Shown here piece by piece: positions 42,342-49,486 of a stretch of DNA of 64,000 bases; within the stretch, counting starts at the first letter, position 1; every line of letters starts with the position of its first letter. The translations under genes were made by a program, and so were the position numbers. Source of the stretch: JACVRX01 sp963831385 (GTDB lineage: Bacteria > Actinomycetota > Actinomycetes > Jiangellales > Jiangellaceae); the NCBI GenBank assembly GCA_963831385.1, contig CAWHPW010000022.1:1-64000 (forward strand). Reading direction: 5' to 3'. The notes beneath the pieces were generated by a model. The model ran no database searches and was not told the origin of the DNA. It saw nothing but the letters and a program-made list of their open reading frames with translations.

Positions 42342-43444
42342 GCGTCGACGACGAGCGGTTCCGCCGCGACGAGGAGCTCCTGCGCCGGGCGCTGCACGAG
42401 CAGGCTGACGATGTCCTGCCAAGCCTCGACGCACTGTCCAACATCCGCCGGCGTACCTCCCGACCACCGCTGTGGCGGCGACCGGTCGTGCTCGGCATGG
42501 CCGCAGCCTCGGTCACGGCACTCGCTGTCATCGTCGGGAGCTCATGGTGGCTCGGCGGGTCGTCCGACGACACCACGGTAACCGGTTCCGATTCGTCGCC
42601 GTCGCCGACAACGGTACAAAGCCCGACCCCGTCGGTCACCGAATCGGCCAGCCCACCAACCTCGACCGAGACGATTCCTCCGCCGCCACCGGAGGCGGAG
42701 GATCCGCAGCCGGACAACGCGACCGTGCCTGTCTACTACGTGACCGAGACGACCCAAGGATGGCGGCTTGCCCGCGAGTTCCAGAACAGGCCGACCCCGG
42801 ATGGTGTGATTTCCGCCGCGGTGACCACGATGCTCGCTGAACCGGCACAAGATTCGGACTACGAGAGCTTTTGGCAGGCCGACACCCAACTACAAGGTGT
42901 CGAGGAAAAAAACGATGTGATCGAGGTCAACCTGACCGGTCATACCGACTACACCGGGGTCCGGGACGACGTCGCCGAGATCTCGGTCCAGCAGCTCGTC
43001 TACACCGTGACAGCCGCCGCGAGTGTGGCGGGCGAGAACGGCGGGCTCCCGGTGCAGATCCTGGTCGATGGCGAGCCGCCGGACCAGATGTGGGGTCGGC
43101 TCGACGTGTCCGAACCGATCGGACGGGCTCCGCTGGTGGATGTCTGGCAGCACGTGCAAATCGACAATCCACAGGACGGGGCCGTCGTGGGCCGGCCGGT
43201 GACGATCAGTGGCGTGGCGTTGGCTGTTGAGGGCACCCTGAATTGGCAGGTCTTCGACGACGAGGGCAACCTCGTCGAGGAGGGTTTCACAACCACCTCC
43301 GATGCCAGCACGTTCTCCGAGTTCGCGTTCGAAGTCGATCTCGAGCCGGGCATCTACTCGATCGTCGTCATGGAAACCGACCAGAGCGGGGGCGCGGAGG
43401 GTCCCGGGCCGATGAGCGACACCAAGAATTTCAGCGTGCGGTAG
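42338..43444 (+). CDS. Membrane protein with GerMN and Gmad2 domains, probable anti-sigma factor
   Basis: 368 aa. Cytoplasmic N-terminus (about 1-48, RFRRDEELLRRALHEQADDV) with the acidic/helical look of anti-sigma domains. One membrane helix at about 51-72 and a Ser/Thr/Pro linker to about 115 follow. Then comes a GerMN domain (about 125-245, VPVYYVTETTQGWRLAREFQ, IEVNLTGH, QLVYTVTAAASV) and an Ig-like Gmad2 domain (about 272-365, VQIDNPQDGAVVGRPVTISG, VDLEPGIYSIVVME). GerMN/Gmad2 domains are known from spore germination and cell-envelope proteins. Its four-base overlap with the ECF sigma gene suggests it senses the envelope and holds the sigma factor. Confidence 0.85.
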   Translation: MSVDDERFRRDEELLRRALHEQADDVLPSLDALSNIRRRTSRPPLWRRPVVLGMAAASVTALAVIVGSSWWLGGSSDDTTVTGSDSSPSPTTVQSPTPSVTESASPPTSTETIPPPPPEAEDPQPDNATVPVYYVTETTQGWRLAREFQNRPTPDGVISAAVTTMLAEPAQDSDYESFWQADTQLQGVEEKNDVIEVNLTGHTDYTGVRDDVAEISVQQLVYTVTAAASVAGENGGLPVQILVDGEPPDQMWGRLDVSEPIGRAPLVDVWQHVQIDNPQDGAVVGRPVTISGVALAVEGTLNWQVFDDEGNLVEEGFTTTSDASTFSEFAFEVDLEPGIYSIVVMETDQSGGAEGPGPMSDTKNFSVR

Positions 43445-44177
43445 ACCAGCGCGCCGTCCGCGACAGCAGCACTCCCGCTGCGACGGTGCCTGCGGTAGAC
43501 GTGCGCAACACGGTTGGTCCCAGCGTCGCACTTCGCGCGCCGGCGGCGGTGAACGCGTCGAGCTCATCCGGCGCGACGCCGCCCTCCGGGCCGACGACGA
43601 GCACGATGTCGCCGTCGGCCGGCACGTCGATGGCTCCCAGCGGAGTCGCCGCTCCTTCGTGCAGGACGATTGCGAGAGTCGAGCCATCCGCCCGTTCTGC
43701 GACCTGCCGGGTCGTCGCAAGGGCGGTCACAACGGGCAGCCAAGCCCGGCGGGACTGCTTGCCGGCTTCCCGCGCCGTCGACCGCCAGCGGCTCAGTGCT
43801 CGTTCGCCGCGCTGGCCCTCCCAGCGGACGACACTGCGCTGCGCCGCCCAAGGCACGATCTCGTCGACACCGACCTCGGTCATCATCTCGATCGCGAGCT
43901 CGCCGCGGTCTCCCTTGGCCAACGCCTGCGCGACGACGAGTCGCGGCGTCGGCGCGGCAACGTCGACCCGCTCGCGGACGTCGCAGGTCAGCGCGGAACG
44001 GTCGGCCCGAACCACCACCGACCGCGCAACGTGACCGACCCCGTCAGTCAGGTCGACCGACTCCCCCACGCCGATCCGGCGAACCACGGCGGCGTGGCGC
44101 CCCTCGTCGCCGTCGAGCACGATACGGTCGGCTGCCCGCAGCCGCTGGGCGTCGACGAGAAAGACCGGGTCGCTCAT
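43431..44177 (-). CDS. rsmE: 16S rRNA m3U1498 methyltransferase
   Basis: 248 aa. N-terminal PUA-like domain (LDGDEGRHAAVVRRIGVGES) and C-terminal SPOUT domain with the knot segments VVAQALAKGDRGELAIEMMT, ARRAWLP-type region, DIVLVVGPEGGVAPDELDAF and ATLGPTVLRTSTAGTVAAG. Uses S-adenosylmethionine. ATG start. Its 3' end overlaps the convergent GerMN gene by 14 nt. It follows dnaJ by 30 nt in the hrcA-dnaJ-rsmE order common in actinobacteria. Confidence 0.94.
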   Translation of the reverse strand: MSDPVFLVDAQRLRAADRIVLDGDEGRHAAVVRRIGVGESVDLTDGVGHVARSVVVRADRSALTCDVRERVDVAAPTPRLVVAQALAKGDRGELAIEMMTEVGVDEIVPWAAQRSVVRWEGQRGERALSRWRSTAREAGKQSRRAWLPVVTALATTRQVAERADGSTLAIVLHEGAATPLGAIDVPADGDIVLVVGPEGGVAPDELDAFTAAGARSATLGPTVLRTSTAGTVAAGVLLSRTARWSTAR

Positions 44178-44207
44178 GTCGGATCAGGTTCCGGTGGGGC
44201 GAGGGCC

Positions 44208-45347
44208 TCACTTGAAGGCGTCGCGCAGGCGGGTGAACAGATTCTGGCCCTGGGAGGACACGGCCCCATGCGGGTGCTCCTCGTTGCGCAGCTGGGCCAG
44301 CTCGCGCAGCAGCTCCTCCTGGCGGGAGTCGAGCCGGGTCGGCGTACTGACCTCGAGGTGCACCAGCAGGTCTCCTCGGCCCGTGCCGCGCAGCTTGGGT
44401 ACCCCGCGGGCCGGGATCTTCAGCACCTGGCCGGGCTGGGCTCCAGCCTTGACCTCGATCGACTCGGCGCCGTCGAGAGTCTCCAGCTCGATCGTGGTAC
44501 CCAGCGCGGCCGCCGTCATCGGCAGCTCGACCGTGCAATGCAGGTCGTCGCCATGGCGGTCGAAGACCGGATGCGGGCGCATGACCAGTTCGACGTAGAG
44601 GTCACCTGGCGGCCCACCCCCGGGGCCGATCTCACCCTCGCCGGCCAGCTGGATCCGGGTGCCGGCGTCGACTCCCGCCGGAATCTTGATGGTGAGGCTC
44701 CGTCGGGTGCGTACCCGCCCATCGCCAGCGCACTCGACGCACGGGCGCGGGTTGACCGTGCCGAAGCCGTGGCACTGCGGGCATGGTCGAGTCGTCATCA
44801 CCTGGCCGAGGAACGATCGCTGTACCTGACTGATCTCACCTCGGCCGGAGCAGGTGTGACAGGTGACCATTTGAGTACCAGGAGACGTCCCCGCGCCCTG
44901 GCAGGTCCCGCACACGATCGCTGTGTCGACCTGCAGGTCCTTGGTCGCGCCGAACGCCGCCTCTGCCAGCTCGACCTCCAGACGAACGAGAGCATCCTGG
45001 CCGCGCCGCATTCGGTTGCGCGGCCCGCGAGTGGTCGTCGTGCCGCCGAAGAAGGCGTCCATGATGTCGGTGAACGAGAATCCGGCCCCGAATCCGCCAC
45101 CCGCTCCGTTGCCACTGGCCAGCGGATCGGCGCCGAGGTCGTACATCTCTCGCTTACGAGCGTCGGCCAGAACCTCGTAGGCGTTCGTGACTTCCTTGAA
45201 CCGCTCTTGGGTCTGCGGGTCCGGATTGATGTCGGGGTGGAGCTGACGCGCGAGCCGGCGATATGCCCTCTTGATGTCGTCGGTCGACGCATCGCGCGAG
45301 ACGCCAAGCACCTCGTAGTAGTCGGTTGTAGGCACCACGCTGTCCAA
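44208..45347 (-). CDS. dnaJ: Chaperone DnaJ (type I)
   Basis: 379 aa. J domain with HPD at residues 37-39 (RRLARQLHPDINPDPQTQER), Gly/Phe-rich region (GGGFGAGFSF), and four zinc-finger repeats CGTCQGAG, CHTCSGRG, CPQCHGFG, CVECAGDG, then the substrate-binding domain. Stimulates DnaK ATPase. It is the HrcA-linked paralogue (DnaJ2-type), 6 nt downstream of hrcA. A TTG at 45347 is 4 nt after AGGGGAA; a GTG at 45338 is an alternative start. Confidence 0.95.
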   Translation of the reverse strand: MDSVVPTTDYYEVLGVSRDASTDDIKRAYRRLARQLHPDINPDPQTQERFKEVTNAYEVLADARKREMYDLGADPLASGNGAGGGFGAGFSFTDIMDAFFGGTTTTRGPRNRMRRGQDALVRLEVELAEAAFGATKDLQVDTAIVCGTCQGAGTSPGTQMVTCHTCSGRGEISQVQRSFLGQVMTTRPCPQCHGFGTVNPRPCVECAGDGRVRTRRSLTIKIPAGVDAGTRIQLAGEGEIGPGGGPPGDLYVELVMRPHPVFDRHGDDLHCTVELPMTAAALGTTIELETLDGAESIEVKAGAQPGQVLKIPARGVPKLRGTGRGDLLVHLEVSTPTRLDSRQEELLRELAQLRNEEHPHGAVSSQGQNLFTRLRDAFK

Positions 45348-45353
45348 GTTCCC

Positions 45354-46379
45354 CTAGTTGTTCCGGGCCAGGATTTGACTGACGTATCGCGCAACGGCTC
45401 CCACCGCGGCGATTGTTCCTGGGTAGTCCATCCGGGTGGGACCGACGACGCCCATGCTCGCCAGCGCCCGCTCCCCCGGGCCGTATCCGGTGGTGATGAT
45501 CGACGTGGCCGACAGGCCCGACTGAGCGTTCTCGTGGCCGATCCGGACGGTAAGTGTCGACGGGCTGGTCGCCTCCCCCAGCAGCCGGAGCAGGACGACG
45601 TGCTCTTCGAGCGCCTCCAGCAGGGACTCGAGACCGGTCTCGAAGCCCTGCCCGAATCGCGCCAGGTTGGCGGTGCCGGCGACGGCGAGGCGCTCGTCGT
45701 GCCTGTCCACGAGCGCTTCGATCAAGGTGGCAGCCACTGCGGCGACAACGTGACGGTCCTCCGCCGAGAACGACTCCGGAAGTGACTCGACCGCCGTGGC
45801 GACCGCGGACATGTCCAGACCGGCAACGGCGTGACCCAACCGCGCGCGGAGATCGCCGAAGAGCGCGTCGTCAGCCTCCCCCGGCAGCTCGACGATGCGC
45901 TGCTCGACCCGGCCCGCGTCGGTGATGAGCACCAGTAGTACCCGACTGGTGCTCAGTGGCACCAACTCGACGTGCCGGACTGTCGACCGGGTCAGCGACG
46001 GATACTGAACCACGGCGACCTGGCGAGTGAGCTGCGCGAGCAGGCGGACCGTTCGGGTGACGACGTCGTCGAGGTCGACGGCCCCGTCGAGGAACGTCTG
46101 GATCGCCCGCTTCTCGGCCGGTGACAGCGGCTTCACCGTCGACAGCCGGTCGACGAAGAGGCGGTAACCCTTGTCGGTGGGAATTCGGCCGGCACTGGTG
46201 TGTGGCTGGGCGATGTACCCCTCTTCCTCGAGCACGGCCATGTCGTTGCGGATGGTGGCCGGCGAGACGTCCAGGTGATGGCGGTCGACCAAGGCCTTGG
46301 ACCCGACTGGTTCCTGGGTGGCGACATAGTCCTCGACGATGGCGCGAAGCACCTCGAGTTTGCGGTCGTCGAGCGACAC
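45354..46379 (-). CDS. hrcA: Heat-inducible transcription repressor HrcA
   Basis: 341 aa. Winged helix at the N-terminus: LRAIVEDYVATQEPVGSKAL, VSPATIRNDMAVLEEEGYIA, HTSAGRIPTDKGYRLFVDRL. The large inducer-binding GAF-like and dimerisation parts follow, with LARFGQGFETGLESLLEALE near residue 240. Represses chaperone genes through CIRCE. The GTG at 46379 is chosen because GGGAGGTG lies 7-8 nt upstream; a start at 46409 would fall inside CIRCE. CIRCE 24 nt upstream indicates autorepression of hrcA-dnaJ. Confidence 0.95.
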   Translation of the reverse strand: MSLDDRKLEVLRAIVEDYVATQEPVGSKALVDRHHLDVSPATIRNDMAVLEEEGYIAQPHTSAGRIPTDKGYRLFVDRLSTVKPLSPAEKRAIQTFLDGAVDLDDVVTRTVRLLAQLTRQVAVVQYPSLTRSTVRHVELVPLSTSRVLLVLITDAGRVEQRIVELPGEADDALFGDLRARLGHAVAGLDMSAVATAVESLPESFSAEDRHVVAAVAATLIEALVDRHDERLAVAGTANLARFGQGFETGLESLLEALEEHVVLLRLLGEATSPSTLTVRIGHENAQSGLSATSIITTGYGPGERALASMGVVGPTRMDYPGTIAAVGAVARYVSQILARNN

Positions 46380-46402
46380 CGGGCGCACCTCCCTCAGGCC
46401 AC

Positions 46403-46429
46403 TTGGCACTCGGTGAATCTGAGTGCCAA
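46403..46429. promoter_or_regulatory. CIRCE operator
   Basis: TTGGCACTC-N9-GAGTGCCAA: perfect 9-bp arms and the canonical 9-nt spacer, differing from the classic TTAGCACTC/GAGTGCTAA at one symmetric position. Located immediately upstream of hrcA. Confidence 0.93.
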
Positions 46430-46472
46430 GTCTACGTGCGCCCGCAGGCTTGAGCCGAACGGCGAGCCGACC

Positions 46473-47030
46473 TCAGTCGAGTTCGGTGCAGACGTTCGTC
46501 TCCGGTCCGAGATCCACCTCCATACTCTTCGTGCCATCCGCGGACCACCGCACGACGTGGATCCCGTCGAGAACCCATACACCTGCGGGGTAGTCGTCGT
46601 CCGGCCCGAAGCCGGTACCGAACGGCCCGACGCCGATGAATCGTAGTGGTGCACCCGCGGCGGTATAGGTCTGCACTCCCTCGCCGCTGAGGTCATGCTG
46701 CACACGAGCGCCAGTGGCAGTGTTCACGAAGTCCATCAGCAGCGGACCGGTGAACTGCTCCGCCCGCACGGATCCGTCCGGATACCGAGCAAGCACCCGG
46801 CTGTACAGGTCCTCGGACACGACTTCGACCGCCACCTCGAACGAGCAGGCTTCCCCAGCAGGCCAGGAGAACTCCGCCTGGTCATACGGCTGCCACGGCT
46901 CCGGCGCCCAGCCCGGAATCCTCAGCGATGTCTGCTCGGCCGATTGCCCAGGCTCGACTGCCTGTGCCGTCCCGGGCAGCACGGCAACCAGTGCCGCCGC
47001 TCCCATCATGACCAATCTGCCAATCCGCAT
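46473..47030 (-). CDS. Secreted protein of unknown function
   Basis: 185 aa. Sec signal peptide (MRIGRLVMMGAAALVAVLPG, then TAQA and a likely cut before VEPG). The mature part is beta-rich with two cysteines (EACSFEVAVEVV and NVCTELD) that could pair. The pattern GPLLMDFVNTATGARVQHDL, GVQTYTAAGAPLRFIGVGPF and GVWVLDGIHVVRWSADG resembles secreted actinobacterial proteins annotated only as hypothetical. ATG start with AGGAGG 8 nt upstream. Divergent from the CGNR gene across twin palindromes. Confidence 0.75.
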   Translation of the reverse strand: MRIGRLVMMGAAALVAVLPGTAQAVEPGQSAEQTSLRIPGWAPEPWQPYDQAEFSWPAGEACSFEVAVEVVSEDLYSRVLARYPDGSVRAEQFTGPLLMDFVNTATGARVQHDLSGEGVQTYTAAGAPLRFIGVGPFGTGFGPDDDYPAGVWVLDGIHVVRWSADGTKSMEVDLGPETNVCTELD

Positions 47031-47059
47031 AGCCGTTCCTCCTGACCTATGTGCATGGA

Positions 47060-47089
47060 CTAACCGGTTAGGATGAACTAAGCGGTTAG
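47060..47089. promoter_or_regulatory. Twin palindromic operator
   Basis: CTAACCGGTTAG (47060-47071, perfect palindrome) and CTAAGCGGTTAG (47078-47089, one mismatch) repeat at an 18-bp period in the divergent gap. This is a typical layout for a dimeric repressor bound twice on nearly one DNA face. Confidence 0.65.
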
Positions 47090-47134
47090 GCACGCCACTG
47101 TCAAGGGTCAAACGCGTCACGGCACAATTGCGGC

Positions 47135-47767
47135 ATGCACTACATCGAGGTCGACGGCTATCCGATGCCTCGACCGATCGGCGGGCATCCGGCCCTGGAA
47201 CTGTGCAATACCTGGTCCGGCTGGACGCGACCGCCGCACCGCGATCTGAACCGCGAGTGGATTCCCGACTTCGACCGATTCACGGTCTGGTCGGGCCATG
47301 TCGGTTTGCTCAACCGCACGGAGGTCCGGCGCGTCCGTGGCCTGGGCCGTCGCGATACCGACGGCGCCGATGACGTCCTGCGCAAGGCGCATGCACTGCG
47401 GTTGGGGCTTTACCGGGTACTGACCAGATCGGAGATCCAGCACACGTATCCGGGTGTCGCTCGAATGGCCGAGGAGGCTGCGGCTGCAGCACGGCTCATC
47501 CGCGCGGACCGCGAGTCCGGGACAGCCGAATGGGTCATCCCGGCGTCAACCGGGCTGCGGCTCCCGTACCTCCGAGTCGGCCAGGCAGCCGGCGATCTGC
47601 TCGCGAGCGAGGACCGCGAGCTGGTCCGGCAATGTCCGGGCGACGATTGCGGATGGCTGTTTTTCGATCGGGCGGGCCGACGCAAGTGGTGCAGCATGCA
47701 AAGCTGCGGCAACCGGGCGAAAGTGCGAGCATACGAGAAGCGGCGCCGGTCGAAGGCTAGCCAGTGA
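47135..47767 (+). CDS. CGNR zinc-finger (ABATE domain) regulator
   Basis: 210 aa. N-terminal ABATE-like domain (HPALELCNTWSG near 19-30, then helical) and a C-terminal CGNR zinc finger: CPGDDCGWLFFDRAGRRKWC then SMQSCGNRAKVRAYEKRR, with four cysteines in CxxxxC...CxxxxCGNR. Such proteins are presumed stress-related DNA-binding regulators. ATG start at 47135. The twin CTAAnCGGTTAG palindromes lie 46-75 nt upstream, so it may control itself and the divergent secreted protein. Confidence 0.9.
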   Translation: MHYIEVDGYPMPRPIGGHPALELCNTWSGWTRPPHRDLNREWIPDFDRFTVWSGHVGLLNRTEVRRVRGLGRRDTDGADDVLRKAHALRLGLYRVLTRSEIQHTYPGVARMAEEAAAAARLIRADRESGTAEWVIPASTGLRLPYLRVGQAAGDLLASEDRELVRQCPGDDCGWLFFDRAGRRKWCSMQSCGNRAKVRAYEKRRRSKASQ

Positions 47768-47795
47768 AACTCGACCTCTCGATCAGGAGTTCACA

Positions 47796-48164
47796 GTGAC
47801 AGAGGAGACACCAACATCGCTGCCTGCGGTCCCATCGGAAGATCGCAATTGGGCAATGGGAGCACATCTGTCGGCGTTCATCGCCGCCTACATCGCGCTG
47901 GGGTTCCTCGGTCCACTGGTCGTGCTGCTCGTCCGGGGGGACCGCTCCCAGTTCGTCCGGCGGCACGCCGTCGAGGCACTCAACTTCAACCTCACCGTGC
48001 TCATCTACCTCGTCATCAGCGTGATCCTCGCGATCGTGTTGATCGGCCTTCTGATGCTGGTTGCGCTGGGGATTCTCTACATCGTGGCGGTGATCCTCGG
48101 CGCGGTACGAGCGAGCTCGGGTGAGCAGTACCGCTACCCGTTGACGATCCGGTTCGTGAAGTAG
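47796..48164 (+). CDS. DUF4870 family membrane protein
   Basis: 122 aa. Short polar N-terminus, then NWAMGAHLSAFIAAYIALGF, RGDRSQFVRRHAVEALNFNL (the DUF4870 signature) and helices to residue 105, with about three or four membrane spans. Function unknown (Tic20-like fold relatives). GTG start with AGGAG 8 nt upstream. It follows the CGNR gene by 28 nt and may share its transcript; convergent with hemW 5 nt away. Confidence 0.88.
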   Translation: MTEETPTSLPAVPSEDRNWAMGAHLSAFIAAYIALGFLGPLVVLLVRGDRSQFVRRHAVEALNFNLTVLIYLVISVILAIVLIGLLMLVALGILYIVAVILGAVRASSGEQYRYPLTIRFVK

Positions 48165-48169
48165 CGGGC

Positions 48170-49396
48170 TCAGGCGACCAGATCGCGGACGACGGCATCG
48201 GCCAACAGGCGACCTCGTCGAGTCAGCACGATTCGCCCGCGGCCAAGCCGGTCTCGCTCCACTAGCCCGTCAGCCACCAGGTCGGCGGTAACCGCGCGGC
48301 CCGGTTCGGCCAGCACAGTGGCGTCGAGCCCCTCCGCGAGCCGGGTCTCCAACAGGATGCGTTCGACCCGGCGGGCGCCGGCGTCGAGAACCTCCCTGGC
48401 CTGGGCCGGGCTCTCCTCCGCCGCGAGTCGTCGGGCCCACGCCGCTGGATGCTTGACGTTCCACCACCGGACACCACCCACGTGACTGTGCGCACCCGGA
48501 CCGACGCCCCACCAATCCGCGCCGGTCCAGTACAGGCCGTTGTGGCGACAACGGGCATCAGCCGAGGTTGCCCAGTTCGAAATCTCGTACCAAGCCAACC
48601 CGGCGGAAGTCAGCAGATCATCGGCCAGCAGGTACTTCTCGGCTTGCTCGTCCTCATCGGGCATCGCCAGCTCGCCGCCGCGAATGCGGGCCGCCAGCCT
48701 GGTGCCGGGCTCGACGATCAGGGAATACGCGCTGACGTGATCCGGGGCGGCCACGATCGCTGCCTCGACGCTGGCCTGCCAGTCGGTCAGGCTCTCCCCA
48801 GGGGTTCCGTAGATCAGGTCGAGGTTGACGTGCTCGAAGCCGGCGTCGTGGGCTTCTCTGACCGCGTCGACCGGTCGTCCCGGCGTGTGGGCGCGATCGA
48901 GGACCACCAGGACGTGTGGCAGGGCGCTTTGCATGCCCAGCGAGATCCGCGTGAAGCCCGCCGTCCGCAGCTGTGTGAGTGAGTGGGCGTCGACGGATTC
49001 TGGGTTGGCCTCGGTCGTGATCTCCGCATCCGGTTCCAGCCCGAATTCGGTGTCGACCGCGCGCAGGACCCGACCGAGATCTCGAGGTTGCAACAGGGTG
49101 GGGGTTCCGCCGCCGAAGAACACCGTGGCCACGGGCAGCTCGGCGTCGCCGAGCACCCGACGGGCGAGGCGGAGCTCGGCGATCGCGGCATCCGCCCACG
49201 AGTCACGTGATGCTCCCGTGTCGGCGCCTAACTCACTGGCCGTGTAGGTGTTGAAATCGCAGTAGCCGCAGCGCGTCGTGCAGAACGGCACATGCAGATA
49301 CATCCCGAACGGTCGGGTTCCGAGTTCGGTCAGTGCCGACTCTGGCAGCGTCCCTTCGCGCGGCGCTGACTCGCCCTCTGGAAGCGTCGTCGGCAT
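48170..49396 (-). CDS. hemW: Radical SAM coproporphyrinogen III oxidase-like protein / heme chaperone HemW
   Basis: 408 aa. Radical SAM cluster PFCTTRCGYCDF with Cys39, Cys43 and Cys46, plus VFFGGGTPTLLQPRDLGRVL, TTEANPESVDAHSLTQLRTA, RISLGMQSA and VNLDLIYGTPGES. The C-terminal HemN-like winged region follows (LYWTGADWWGVGPGAHSHVG). HemW-type proteins carry heme rather than oxidise coproporphyrinogen; the lack of the extra HemN N-terminal segment favours HemW. The ATG at 49396 lies 5 nt from the 79-bp repeat, which therefore supplies the untranslated leader; the TTG at 49414 lies inside the repeat. Confidence 0.92.
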   Translation of the reverse strand: MPTTLPEGESAPREGTLPESALTELGTRPFGMYLHVPFCTTRCGYCDFNTYTASELGADTGASRDSWADAAIAELRLARRVLGDAELPVATVFFGGGTPTLLQPRDLGRVLRAVDTEFGLEPDAEITTEANPESVDAHSLTQLRTAGFTRISLGMQSALPHVLVVLDRAHTPGRPVDAVREAHDAGFEHVNLDLIYGTPGESLTDWQASVEAAIVAAPDHVSAYSLIVEPGTRLAARIRGGELAMPDEDEQAEKYLLADDLLTSAGLAWYEISNWATSADARCRHNGLYWTGADWWGVGPGAHSHVGGVRWWNVKHPAAWARRLAAEESPAQAREVLDAGARRVERILLETRLAEGLDATVLAEPGRAVTADLVADGLVERDRLGRGRIVLTRRGRLLADAVVRDLVA

Positions 49397-49400
49397 GTCG

Positions 49401-49479
49401 CCATCACCAGGCAAGCACGTACATCACCAGGCCTACAAGCCTGGTGATGTAGGGGTACGGGTGGTGAACGTGGTCATTC
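49401..49479. repeat. 79-bp palindromic intergenic repeat, copy 2
   Basis: Ungapped partner of 162-240. The central palindrome is better preserved here: ACATCACCAGGC, 6 nt, GCCTGGTGATGT. It fills the gap between the acyl-CoA ligase stop (49487) and the hemW start (49396). Confidence 0.8.
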
Positions 49480-49486
49480 CGCCAGA

